Below are positions 36,677-44,999 of a stretch of 64,000 nucleotides of DNA, in pieces. Below the pieces are notes generated by a model. That model was not told the DNA's origin. It saw only the letters and a program-made list of their open reading frames with translations, and searched no databases. The translations under genes and the position numbers were made by a program. Source of the DNA: Coprobacter tertius. Its GTDB lineage: Bacteria > Bacteroidota > Bacteroidia > Bacteroidales > Coprobacteraceae. Location of the stretch: NCBI RefSeq assembly GCF_024330105.1, contig NZ_JANDHW010000004.1, positions 240,795-304,794 on the forward strand, written 5' to 3'. The stretch's first letter is position 1; each line of letters opens with the position of its first letter.

Positions 36677-37339
36677 TTATAAAACCTCTTGCAGGGTCTT
36701 ATTTATTCTCACTGTACGACTCGCCAGTTCTGTTACATGATTCACCTCGTGAGAAACGAGTAAAATAGTCGTTTTGTAAGATATATCCTTCAGTAAATCA
36801 TACATGCGACTTTCAAAAACCTTATCTACATAAGAAGACGGCTCATCGAGAATGAGTATTTCGGGCTGTGAAACCAAAGTACGTCCCAATAATGTACGCT
36901 GCAACTGGCCTCCCGAAAGTCCTCCTATAGGTCGATCCGCCAATTCTTCGAGTCCCATCAGATGAATCATTTCAGATACCATAGCGTACTGTTCAACAGA
37001 AAGACGCCCCAATGATCGGCCGTTCATCAAACCGGATGCAATTACCTCTGAAACTGTTATGGGAAAACGGGAATCGATCCCATTTTTTTGAGGAAGATAG
37101 CCCAAATTGAGATCACGCACCCAATGACCGTCCCGATAATAATGCACCTTTCCGATATTAGGCTTCAATAAGCCTAATATAATCCGCAACAAAGAAGTTT
37201 TTCCTCCCCCATTAGGTCCGGTTATTGCCAAAAAATCACCTTTATAAATATCAAGATTTATATTTTCGAGTACAGGAAGCCGGTCATAACATAAAGATAC
37301 ACCGGAAACCTCGATTACTTTATTATCGACTGAGCTCAT
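36677..37339 (-). CDS. znuC: Metal ABC transporter ATP-binding protein (ZnuC-like)
   Basis: ABC ATPase of 220 aa with Walker A GPNGGGKTSLL, Q-loop LGYLPQ, signature LSGGQLQRTLLGR, Walker B ILILDEPSS and a late H-loop (LLVSHEVNHV). It resembles the zinc/manganese ZnuC/MntB branch and follows a ZnuA-type binding protein. ATG 37339 is chosen (MSSVDNKVIEVSG); the longer ATG at 37363 would overlap znuA by 41 bases instead of 17. No membrane permease gene follows: the next gene is the convergent dprA. The permease must be elsewhere or replaced. Confidence 0.9.
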   Translation of the reverse strand: MSSVDNKVIEVSGVSLCYDRLPVLENINLDIYKGDFLAITGPNGGGKTSLLRIILGLLKPNIGKVHYYRDGHWVRDLNLGYLPQKNGIDSRFPITVSEVIASGLMNGRSLGRLSVEQYAMVSEMIHLMGLEELADRPIGGLSGGQLQRTLLGRTLVSQPEILILDEPSSYVDKVFESRMYDLLKDISYKTTILLVSHEVNHVTELASRTVRINKTLQEVL

Positions 37340-38198
37340 TGGTAATATGTTCCAGTTCTTCATTCCAGTTATAATTCAGCGGATTGATTTGAGCAATTCT
37401 GCACCCGAGTTCTTTAGCCAGGGTTTGAGCTTGCTTTACATCGAATTCTTTCTGAATAAATATTACTTTCACATTGTTTTCACGGGCCGTATCCACAATT
37501 TGTTTCATATATCGTGCAGACGGGGATTTTCCGTTCAATTCGATACTCATCTGTTTTAAACCGTAATCATGTGCCAGATAGCTTAATGACGGATGATAAA
37601 TAATAAATGCAGAACCCTCTACCGGAGCCAGCTTCTGAGTCATAAAAGTATCCATACGCACAATTTCAGACGTAAGATTATCATAATTCTTACGGTAAAA
37701 ATCTTTATTTTCAGGATCTAATTCGACAAAAGCCTTATACATATTACGAGCAATTACCTGCGCCTGTTTGGGAGAACTCCAATAATGAGGATCAACCTCT
37801 ATTTCGTGTTGCTGATGTTCTACATGCCCTTCATGCTGATGCGTGCCTGTTAATATCTCAATTCCCTCTGCATTGTCATAAATTTTCATAGCGGGATTAT
37901 TCTGAGCTAATTTGCCCAACCACGCCATTTCAAACCCGATATTTCCGATTTTAAAATAAGCGACGCTTTTCCCTACATGCACCAGATTCGAAGGAGAAGG
38001 ATCGTATGCTTCGGGATTACTACCATTAGGAACAATACAGTTTATTTCGAACTTATCGCCGGCAATTTTCTCTGCGAAATATTTTTGCGGTTGAATGGTT
38101 ACCGTTATGATCTTCTTATTGTCGGAATCACCGACACACGATAACAGAAATATGCTAATACCTAAAACAACGGCTACAAAGCCGCAATACAGTCTCAT
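37323..38198 (-). CDS. znuA: Zinc ABC transporter substrate-binding lipoprotein (ZnuA-like)
   Basis: 291 aa of the cluster A-I (ZnuA/TroA) family with a lipoprotein signal (ISIFLLSCVGDSDNKK; Cys at about 21). It has the His-rich loop typical of zinc-specific members (GTHQHEGHVEHQQHEIEVD, about 115-133), the following HYWSSPKQ motif, and YHPSLSYLAHDYGL. It would capture zinc (possibly manganese) in the periplasm. It overlaps znuC by 17 bases. A -7 box lies 46 bases upstream; no clear Zur operator was recognised. Confidence 0.93.
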   Translation of the reverse strand: MRLYCGFVAVVLGISIFLLSCVGDSDNKKIITVTIQPQKYFAEKIAGDKFEINCIVPNGSNPEAYDPSPSNLVHVGKSVAYFKIGNIGFEMAWLGKLAQNNPAMKIYDNAEGIEILTGTHQHEGHVEHQQHEIEVDPHYWSSPKQAQVIARNMYKAFVELDPENKDFYRKNYDNLTSEIVRMDTFMTQKLAPVEGSAFIIYHPSLSYLAHDYGLKQMSIELNGKSPSARYMKQIVDTARENNVKVIFIQKEFDVKQAQTLAKELGCRIAQINPLNYNWNEELEHITNELSR

Positions 38199-38243
38199 TT
38201 GTCTTTTTTATTTATATAAATTCGAAGTACAAACTCCGTAAAG

Positions 38244-38251
38244 CAAATGTA
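38244..38251 (-). promoter_or_regulatory. Predicted -7 box for znuA-znuC
   Basis: TACATTTG on the minus strand, 46 bases before the znuA ATG. Confidence 0.5.
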
Positions 38252-38376
38252 ATACTATTTTCTGAAACTACACTATTTAATCATCGTTTTAACATATTAA
38301 CTAAATTATACATAATTAACTCGCATATCGTATAAAGAAATAACATCGGATAATTGCCACACTCTACAGGAATGTT

Positions 38377-38384
38377 TAAGTTTG
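38377..38384 (+). promoter_or_regulatory. Predicted -7 box for the M20 amidohydrolase
   Basis: TAAGTTTG 25 bases before the ATG at 38409, with TTG at 38354-38356 as a candidate -33 element at 20-base spacing. Confidence 0.55.
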
Positions 38385-38408
38385 CCCCAAGAATAAACAC
38401 CATATCCC

Positions 38409-39596
38409 ATGAAAGGAATTGTTAAAGAACTTGTGAGACAGACTCAACAAAAAGTTTCTGAAATATACCGCCATTTGCATATGTATCCCGAATTATCTTT
38501 CGAAGAAAAAGAAACCTCGGCATACATAACACAGATACTTGTAGATGCCGGTGTACCTTTTAGAAAAAATATCGGAGGATACGGGATCATGGCTCGCATA
38601 GAAGGTAAAGAAAAAGGACGTATTATCGGTTTGCGGGCCGATATGGACGCTTTATTCATACAAGAAGCCAACGACATACCTTTTCGTTCGGTAAATCAAC
38701 ATATTATGCACGCTTGCGGCCACGACGCACACACCGCCTGCCTGGCTGGAACAACGCTAATCCTAAATCAGTTGCGTGATAAATTCGACGGCATCGTTTT
38801 GCCCATCTTTCAACCGGGAGAGGAAAAACACCCGGGAGGGGCCAGATTAATGCTTGAAGACGGCATTTTCAATGAAATAAAACCGGAACTGATGATCGCA
38901 CAACACACCAACATGGAAATAGATAGTGGTAAAGTTACTTTCGGCGAAGGTTGCGTCATGGCCTCTGCCGATGAAATACATATCGTCGTAAAAGGAAAAG
39001 GAGGACACGGAGCAATGCCTCATCGCATAAACGATACTGTACTGGCAGCTTCAGAAATTGTTGTAGCGGTACAACAAATTGTCAGTCGACGCAGAAATCC
39101 GTTTATACCTGCCGTAATTACATTCGGCCGCTTAATCGCCGATGGGGCAACGAATATCATTCCCGATAAAGTTACCCTTGCCGGCACCTTCCGTTGTATG
39201 GATAATAATGAACGAAAAAGATTAAAACCATTAATAAGAGAAACAATACAGCACACAGCAAAGGCTTGCGGATGCGAATGCGAAATATCTATTCCCGAAG
39301 GATATCCGGCCGTTACAAACGATGCGTTCGTCACACGAAAAGCTGCCAATTATGCCCGAGAAATATTAGGGTCGGAAAATGTAGGAGAAATGGAAAGGAG
39401 AATGACATCAGAAGATTTCGGATTCTTCGCTGAAACCATACCCTCCACTTTCTATCGGCTTGGGGTAAAAGGGAAAAACAACCCTCAATGTGGAGAACAG
39501 CATACCGACCGTTTTCTTATAGACGAATCGGCTCTAATAACAGGTGTGGAAACATTTACTTATCTGGCCTTACGTTTTTTACAAGATAAATACTGA
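38409..39596 (+). CDS. M20 family amidohydrolase (hippurate/IAA-amino acid hydrolase type)
   Basis: 395 aa M20D metallopeptidase-like enzyme. Metal-site motifs: LRADMDALFIQE, HACGHDAHTACLAG and FQPGEEKHPGGARLML, then AQHTNMEI; the lid domain has GKGGHGAMPH. The C-terminal SEDFGFFAETIPSTFYRLG completes the fold. Members cleave N-acyl or aminobenzoyl amino acids; the physiological substrate is unknown. Cytoplasmic, monocistronic with its own -7 box. Only 7 bases separate it from the convergent GNAT gene, and no terminator is seen between them. Confidence 0.92.
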   Translation: MKGIVKELVRQTQQKVSEIYRHLHMYPELSFEEKETSAYITQILVDAGVPFRKNIGGYGIMARIEGKEKGRIIGLRADMDALFIQEANDIPFRSVNQHIMHACGHDAHTACLAGTTLILNQLRDKFDGIVLPIFQPGEEKHPGGARLMLEDGIFNEIKPELMIAQHTNMEIDSGKVTFGEGCVMASADEIHIVVKGKGGHGAMPHRINDTVLAASEIVVAVQQIVSRRRNPFIPAVITFGRLIADGATNIIPDKVTLAGTFRCMDNNERKRLKPLIRETIQHTAKACGCECEISIPEGYPAVTNDAFVTRKAANYAREILGSENVGEMERRMTSEDFGFFAETIPSTFYRLGVKGKNNPQCGEQHTDRFLIDESALITGVETFTYLALRFLQDKY

Positions 39597-39603
39597 CACA
39601 ATT

Positions 39604-40143
39604 TTATTCTTTTACCCCATATACTTCCCTGTGCAAAGTTGTATTTACCAATTTAAAGGTAGAAGAAAGATCGATATCTCCGAATGTCATCAGCAATAAA
39701 TCAAGAGGTTTCCGGGTTGTATCGTAAGGCGGTTGTATATATGCAATTTCTCCCCATAATTTAAAGCCTACACGTTCATAAAAGGCGATACGACGACGGC
39801 TGAAATCGTCTTCAGGCCTTTCTACTTCAAGCACTACCGGCTTTGTAACATCACTGAGGAAACACTGTAAAGTTTCAGCTCCATAGCCACCACCCCGGCA
39901 CGACGGATCGATGGCAAAATGCTCGACATAGATAAAATCGGGAAATTCCCAAGAAGAAATAAAACCCACTTCTTTCCCATCAGATTCAATCAGATACAAT
40001 ACAAACTCGGCACGGGACTTCAATAGCACTTTCACTTCGTTAAAATCCCTTCGTTCATCTATCGGAAAAGATTCATCATAAATCTGTCGTATATACGACA
40101 TGACTTTATCATCATTATTTGCAACCGGCACCAATCGTATCAT
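39604..40143 (-). CDS. GNAT family N-acetyltransferase
   Basis: 179 aa acetyltransferase. The acetyl-CoA loop is DPSCRGGGYGAETLQ, preceded by the beta4 strand IYVEHFAI, and followed by RRRIAFYERVGFKLWGEI. The substrate cannot be inferred. It is divergent from the Lrp-like gene. Upstream is a weak TATCTTCG that may serve as a -7 box. Confidence 0.88.
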   Translation of the reverse strand: MIRLVPVANNDDKVMSYIRQIYDESFPIDERRDFNEVKVLLKSRAEFVLYLIESDGKEVGFISSWEFPDFIYVEHFAIDPSCRGGGYGAETLQCFLSDVTKPVVLEVERPEDDFSRRRIAFYERVGFKLWGEIAYIQPPYDTTRKPLDLLLMTFGDIDLSSTFKLVNTTLHREVYGVKE

Positions 40144-40328
40144 CTTATCTATTTTTAAAATCTATAAAATACGAAGATACAGCTTCACCTCGAATTTTGC
40201 AAACGGACTTCAGAAACAGAAATGCATATTATTTTTAATTATGAAATAAATCAGTCGTTTTATTATCTGTTTTTTTATTAAACACAAAGAAAAAAGGCCG
40301 TTTTTGTTGAATATATTATCTTTCTGTT

Positions 40329-40336
40329 TAACTTTG
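40329..40336 (+). promoter_or_regulatory. Predicted -7 box for the Lrp-type regulator
   Basis: TAACTTTG, with TTG at 40307-40309 as a candidate -33 element; 39 bases before the ATG at 40376. Confidence 0.55.
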
Positions 40337-40375
40337 TATATTATTGCAAATTTACATACGATAAATAACAAGGAA

Positions 40376-40855
40376 ATGGGACACCATCAGTTAGACAGCT
40401 TGGATTATAAAATTCTAAAACTTATCGCATCGAATGCCCGAATACCGTTCCTTGAAGTAGCCAGAGAATGTAACGTTTCGGGTGCAGCGATACATCAGCG
40501 TGTACAGAAACTAACCAACCTGGGTATCATCAAAGGATCGGAATACACGATCGACTCCAATAAAATAGGTTTCGAAACTTGTGCTTACATCGGATTATAT
40601 CTCCAAAACCCGGGACAGTTCGGCGATGTTCTTGCTAAACTGAAAGAGATACCCGAAGTAGTCGAATGCCATTATACTACCGGGCAATATGATATGTTTA
40701 TAAAATTATATGCCCGTAACAACAGTCATTTGTTGAGTATCATACATTCTAAGCTACAACCTTTGGGCCTCGCCCGTACCGAATCACTCATTTCTTTCAA
40801 AGAAGCTTTTAAAAGACAACTGCCGATCGAAGATCTCGAAGAAGAAAATGATTGA
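40376..40855 (+). CDS. Lrp/AsnC family transcriptional regulator
   Basis: 159 aa. N-terminal winged HTH (LDSLDYKILKLIASNARIPF, then NVSGAAIHQRVQKLTNLGII) and a C-terminal RAM ligand domain (about 70-150: VVECHYTTGQYDMFIKLYAR). The ATG at 40376, preceded by AAGGAA, is chosen over a TTG at 40304 that would add an unrelated hydrophobic stretch crossing the promoter. Such proteins sense amino acids; target genes unknown. Terminated by a hairpin. Confidence 0.92.
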   Translation: MGHHQLDSLDYKILKLIASNARIPFLEVARECNVSGAAIHQRVQKLTNLGIIKGSEYTIDSNKIGFETCAYIGLYLQNPGQFGDVLAKLKEIPEVVECHYTTGQYDMFIKLYARNNSHLLSIIHSKLQPLGLARTESLISFKEAFKRQLPIEDLEEEND

Positions 40856-40889
40856 TAAAATTCTTATAACATACGTAAAAAAAATTTAT

Positions 40890-40922
40890 ACAGGCGGGGA
40901 TTCAGGTTCTACGCCTGTTTTT
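40890..40922 (+). terminator. Terminator after the Lrp-type gene
   Basis: ACAGGCG (40890-40896) / CGCCTGT (40912-40918) followed by T-run to 40922. Confidence 0.75.
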
Positions 40923-40947
40923 ATATCAAATCATCAATAAAGAGACT

Positions 40948-41721
40948 ATGGAAGACTTGAACCAAATGCTCGCGCACGCCATAGACTGGGCACACGAAAT
41001 AGGACGCATACACTTAACTTATTTCAGGGGAAACAGTCTTAATCTACAACTAAAAGCCAACATCAATGATGTCGTAACAGCGGCAGACAAAGAAAGTGAA
41101 AATTATTTTCTGAGACAAATCGAAAAAACATACCCCTCTCATTCGGTTTTAGGGGAAGAGAGTGGTATGCACAAAGGTCATAGTGACTACGAATGGGTAA
41201 TAGATCCGCTCGATGGAACGACCAATTTTAGCCAAGGACTTCCTATTTTCAGTGTTTCGATCGGTTTGCAATACCAGAACGAAACGGTATTAGGTGTAGT
41301 ATATATCCCCTATTTCGACGAATTATTTACCGCCATAAAAGGTAAAGGAAGTTTTATGAACCATCAGCCAATACACGTATCACAAAAAACATCCCTGGCG
41401 CCTTCGGTACTCACAACAGGATTTCCCATCGATAAAGATACGAATCCCGACAACAACCTCGCCGAATTATCTAAAATATTACCGTTGATACGAGGTATCC
41501 GCCGATCGGGATCGGCTGCCTATGACCTATGTTACGTAGGTGCTGGTTTTCTCGATGGATATTGGGAACCCAACTTACACCTTTGGGATATTTGTGCAGG
41601 AATGCTTATCGCTCAAGAAGCTGGAGCTCTCGTTACCTATTACCGGACAGATCGAGAAATATCGATACTGGCCGCCCCTCCCGCTCTACATTCCCTGATC
41701 GAAAAGCAATTATTAGGATAA
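40948..41721 (+). CDS. Inositol monophosphatase family protein
   Basis: 257 aa Mg2+-dependent phosphatase of the IMPase/SuhB/CysQ group. Metal motifs: VLGEESG, WVIDPLDGTTNFSQGLP and HLWDICAGMLIAQEAGA near the C-terminus. It dephosphorylates inositol phosphate, a sugar phosphate or a nucleotide analogue; subclass is not decidable by eye. It lies between an Lrp regulator (with terminator) and trpS (with promoter), so it seems to be transcribed alone or from read-through. Confidence 0.9.
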   Translation: MEDLNQMLAHAIDWAHEIGRIHLTYFRGNSLNLQLKANINDVVTAADKESENYFLRQIEKTYPSHSVLGEESGMHKGHSDYEWVIDPLDGTTNFSQGLPIFSVSIGLQYQNETVLGVVYIPYFDELFTAIKGKGSFMNHQPIHVSQKTSLAPSVLTTGFPIDKDTNPDNNLAELSKILPLIRGIRRSGSAAYDLCYVGAGFLDGYWEPNLHLWDICAGMLIAQEAGALVTYYRTDREISILAAPPALHSLIEKQLLG

Positions 41722-41751
41722 ATCCCGCTTGGTGCAAAACGCTATTTTTGT

Positions 41752-41759
41752 TACATTTG
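41752..41759 (+). promoter_or_regulatory. Predicted -7 box for trpS
   Basis: TACATTTG, with TTG at 41729-41731 (20-base spacing) as candidate -33; 39 bases before the ATG at 41799. Confidence 0.55.
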
Positions 41760-41798
41760 TACCTCGATTTTGAGAAATTATAATTTATATCAAACTAT

Positions 41799-42791
41799 AT
41801 GAATGAAACTGTTGTGAGCGGTATTCGCTCTACCGGGAACCTACATTTAGGGAATTATTACGGGGCTCTTCGCAATTTCGTAAAAATGCAACATGAAAAC
41901 AATTGCTTCTTCTTTATTGCCGATCTCCATTCCCTGACAACCCATCCCGATCCCTCTTTATTACATGTAAATGTAAAAAATATACTTTCGGAATACCTTG
42001 CCGCAGGACTCGATCCGGAAGCTTCCACTATTTTTATACAAAGCGATGTACCAGAAATTTCCGAATTGTATCTTTTACTGAATATGCATGTATATATAGG
42101 GGAGCTGGAACGCACGGTATCTTTTAAAGAAAAAGTGCGAAAACAACCCGAAAATGTAAATGCCGGCCTACTGACCTATCCCTCTTTGATGGCAGCAGAT
42201 ATTATGATACACAAAGCGACAAAAGTTCCCGTAGGAAAAGACCAGGAACAACACCTTGAAATGACAAGACGCTTTTCGCGCCGGTTCAACAGCATCTACG
42301 GAGTAGAGTATTTCCCCGAACCGGAAAGTTATAATTTCGGAGCCGAATCCATTAAAATTCCGGGGTTGAACGGAACCGGGAAAATGGGGAAATCGGAAGG
42401 AAACTGCGTATATCTAATCGATGACGAAAAAACTCTGCGTAAAAAAGTCATGCGGGCCGTTACCGACGAAGGTCCTCAAACACCGAATTCGCCCAAATCG
42501 GAACCGGTAGAAAACCTTTTTACGATTTTGAAAATTGTTTCGACTCCCGATACAGTCGAATATTTTGAAGAAAAATACAATAATTGCGAAATTCGATACG
42601 GAGATCTGAAAAAACAACTGGCAGAAGACATCCTGAAAGTAACTCTCCCGATAAGGGAACGTATTCTCGATATACAGAATAACGAAGATTATTTGCGGAA
42701 AGTTGTTAAAGCCGGTTCAGAAAAAGCCCGTGAAAGCGCTGCTAAAACATTACGTGATGTGCGGGAAATTATGGGTTTCAAACCATTTTAA
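41799..42791 (+). CDS. trpS: Tryptophan--tRNA ligase
   Basis: Class I aminoacyl-tRNA synthetase charging tRNA-Trp. 330 aa, normal. The HIGH-like motif is NLHLGNYYGALRN near residue 18 and the KMSKS-like motif is GTGKMGKSEGN near 195. The tRNA-Trp it charges is encoded in this window at 62506-62578. Monocistronic; followed by a very stable terminator. Confidence 0.96.
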   Translation: MNETVVSGIRSTGNLHLGNYYGALRNFVKMQHENNCFFFIADLHSLTTHPDPSLLHVNVKNILSEYLAAGLDPEASTIFIQSDVPEISELYLLLNMHVYIGELERTVSFKEKVRKQPENVNAGLLTYPSLMAADIMIHKATKVPVGKDQEQHLEMTRRFSRRFNSIYGVEYFPEPESYNFGAESIKIPGLNGTGKMGKSEGNCVYLIDDEKTLRKKVMRAVTDEGPQTPNSPKSEPVENLFTILKIVSTPDTVEYFEEKYNNCEIRYGDLKKQLAEDILKVTLPIRERILDIQNNEDYLRKVVKAGSEKARESAAKTLRDVREIMGFKPF

Positions 42792-42801
42792 AATATCTGA
42801 T

Positions 42802-42846
42802 ATACCCAAAGACCCGGTTTTCAATGAAAACCGGGTCTTTGGGTAT
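42802..42846 (+). terminator. Terminator after trpS, 21-bp perfect stem
   Basis: Arms 42802-42822 and 42826-42846 are exact reverse complements with a three-base AAT loop. The following T-run is short, but the stem is the longest perfect one seen in the window. It may also stop rclA transcription from the other side. Confidence 0.85.
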
Positions 42847-42943
42847 TTAACCGACCGGACTTTTATTTTCTAAAATTCAATTTTTATCAATCTATTCTGG
42901 TAGCATTCGCATTTTAAACGAAATTATATCCTAAAAAATCGCC

Positions 42944-44320
42944 TTATTTAAACAATTCATTAAACGACTCGCTCATACTCGGATGAGTATAAATACAATC
43001 CCTCAGGAAGGTATAATCCCGACCAGATTTTATAGCTAAGGAAACTATATTGATTATTTCACTCGATTCGGGACAAAACAAGGTACAACCCAAAACTTTC
43101 CCGGTTTTAATATCGATAACCGCTTTCAACAAACCTTCGCTTTTTCCCGATATTTTCATACGTGGTATCGCCGACACAGATAACTTATTTACTTTTATTT
43201 CATAACCTTTTTTAAGGGCTTCGGTTTCATTCATACCCACATGGGATAAGGGAGGATCGATAAAAACCGAATATACCGGAGGATACTGATCACTAAGCGA
43301 ACGTTCTTGCCGACCAAACAATCCTTCTCGTACGATACGGTAATCATCGAGAGAAATATAAGTAAACTGTAAACCACCTCTCACATCTCCCATTGCCCAA
43401 ACATGCGGATTAGATGTACGTAAGTATTCATCGGTAACAATTGCTCCTTTTTCATCAACTTCGATTCCTGCTATCTCGGGAAAAAGATCATCGGTATTCG
43501 GGTGACGCCCAACAGCTACCAGTACGGCATCAGCTTCGATTACGTACTCTTTATGGCTATTCAAATCAATATACGATACCCTGGCATTCAACTCTGTTTC
43601 ATCGATCGAATTTACCTTTACATCAGCTAAAAAAGTAACTCCTTTACGATTAAGCGATTCCACAACTGCCTCTGCAATATCCCGGTCTTCACGTGGCAAC
43701 AATTCTTTTCCACCTTCTAAAACAATCACCTCAGTGCCGAACATAGCATACATCGAAGCAAATTCAAGACCGATATAACCTCCTCCTATAACCACTAGCC
43801 GGTGCGGAAGTTCTTTCAAATTCATTATCGAAGCACTATCGTACACAAAACGATTCCCTTTTATTCCGGCAATAGGTGGAACAACTGTTTTAGCACCGGT
43901 ATTTATAAAAATATACCGTGCTTTTAATACGATCTCACCGTCATTTGTCTTAACAGAAACTTCATCGGAAGAAACAAACGATCCGACTCCTGTATAAATC
44001 TTAATATTCTCATGGGAAGCCAAACTATCGTAATTTTTTTTCCGTAGTACCGTTGTTACACCATTTTTTCTTTCAACGGCATTATAATAATATGCAGCCT
44101 TATCTTGCCACTGATCTCCGGCCCGATATTTGGCCATACGCGCGTCATATATCAATGTTTTTGTAGGAATGCATCCTACATTTATACATGTTCCGCCGTA
44201 CATCTTATCGGAACGTTCTACTATCGCGACTTTCCATCCCCGGCCCGCCAGGTCGGCAGCAAGGGTTTTTCCACCCTTACCGAACCCAATAATAATCGCA
44301 TCGTAATTTTCCATAATCAT
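42944..44320 (-). CDS. rclA: RclA-like flavin-dependent disulfide oxidoreductase
   Basis: 458 aa pyridine nucleotide-disulfide oxidoreductase. FAD-binding start YDAIIIGFGKGGKTL, redox cysteines in GGTCINVGCIPTKTL (C45/C50, or C43/C48 from the ATG at 44314), NAD domain VVIGGGYIGLEFASMYA, and the second FAD motif WAMGDVRGGLQFTYISLD, which is near-identical to E. coli RclA. The C-terminal THPSMSES is also conserved. E. coli RclA is a thermostable Cu(II) reductase protecting against hypochlorous acid. Here it overlaps rclC by 4 bases (ATGA), so the two are translationally coupled. Confidence 0.92.
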   Translation of the reverse strand: MIMENYDAIIIGFGKGGKTLAADLAGRGWKVAIVERSDKMYGGTCINVGCIPTKTLIYDARMAKYRAGDQWQDKAAYYYNAVERKNGVTTVLRKKNYDSLASHENIKIYTGVGSFVSSDEVSVKTNDGEIVLKARYIFINTGAKTVVPPIAGIKGNRFVYDSASIMNLKELPHRLVVIGGGYIGLEFASMYAMFGTEVIVLEGGKELLPREDRDIAEAVVESLNRKGVTFLADVKVNSIDETELNARVSYIDLNSHKEYVIEADAVLVAVGRHPNTDDLFPEIAGIEVDEKGAIVTDEYLRTSNPHVWAMGDVRGGLQFTYISLDDYRIVREGLFGRQERSLSDQYPPVYSVFIDPPLSHVGMNETEALKKGYEIKVNKLSVSAIPRMKISGKSEGLLKAVIDIKTGKVLGCTLFCPESSEIINIVSLAIKSGRDYTFLRDCIYTHPSMSESFNELFK

Positions 44321-44910
44321 TTATTTTTTTGTTTATTCAATATTCGCTGTGCCGAGTCGGATAACACGACAAGAACTCCTGCTAATATCGCGGTATCCTT
44401 TATTACCAACCTGCCCGCACCCGAAAGTAAAGGAAAACCATATTCACCGCTTCCCAGATCAGGAACCCACACCTCGGGAGTCGTTACCAAAAACGATAAA
44501 GTGCCAACCGTCATAATTATTGCGAGTACGGCACCTACCATCCCTATTTTAGGCCAGATTATTCCCAAAAACACAAAAATGCCAATACCCATAATAAGAA
44601 TACCGAGTCCCTTGGAAAACCCGTATGTATTATTCTTTTTATGCCATGCCTGTTTTACCGCATCGTATTCTCCCTCCTTTAATTTATACGATTTATAATC
44701 GGGTGCTTTTTGAGTATAAAAAAAGTTCATAAACGGACTGTTAGCTACAAACGGTACAATTCCTTCCGCTTCATAGTTCCAGAACTTAAGGCCTCCTATC
44801 CAAACAAAAATTATCAAAATTGCAACACGAATAAGATTAATACCAACCTTTTGCAAAGAAGCAGTAAACTGTAAAAACGACTGATATAAACTTTTCATCC
44901 TCGATATCAT
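44317..44910 (-). CDS. rclC: RclC-like membrane protein (DUF417)
   Basis: 197 aa, the same length as E. coli RclC. About four membrane segments (near 22-40, 98-118, 122-142 and 172-188). Family residues shared with E. coli: FVANSPFMNFFY, NNTYGFSKGLGI, TTPEVWVPDLG and GFPLLSGAGRLVIKDT. In E. coli it is an inner-membrane protein needed for reactive chlorine resistance; its biochemical role is unknown. Start ATG 44910 is preceded by AAAGAGA; an alternative ATG at 44898 lacks a properly spaced ribosome site. Its start codon lies inside a palindrome (44905-44941). Confidence 0.9.
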   Translation of the reverse strand: MISRMKSLYQSFLQFTASLQKVGINLIRVAILIIFVWIGGLKFWNYEAEGIVPFVANSPFMNFFYTQKAPDYKSYKLKEGEYDAVKQAWHKKNNTYGFSKGLGILIMGIGIFVFLGIIWPKIGMVGAVLAIIMTVGTLSFLVTTPEVWVPDLGSGEYGFPLLSGAGRLVIKDTAILAGVLVVLSDSAQRILNKQKNK

Positions 44911-44941
44911 AATCTCTTTATTTTAAAATTTTATTATGATA
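44905..44941. repeat. Palindrome covering the rclC start codon
   Basis: TATCATAAT (44905-44913) and ATTATGATA (44933-44941) are exact reverse complements around a 19-base AT-rich centre that is itself partly palindromic (ATTTTAAAAT, 44920-44929). It could be an operator for the AraC-type regulator, or an mRNA hairpin masking the rclC start. Confidence 0.55.
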
Positions 44942-44999
44942 CAAAAGTCGGTATTCAAAAACGAAAAATAAATGGCAATTTTACAGCATAAGTTGTCGA

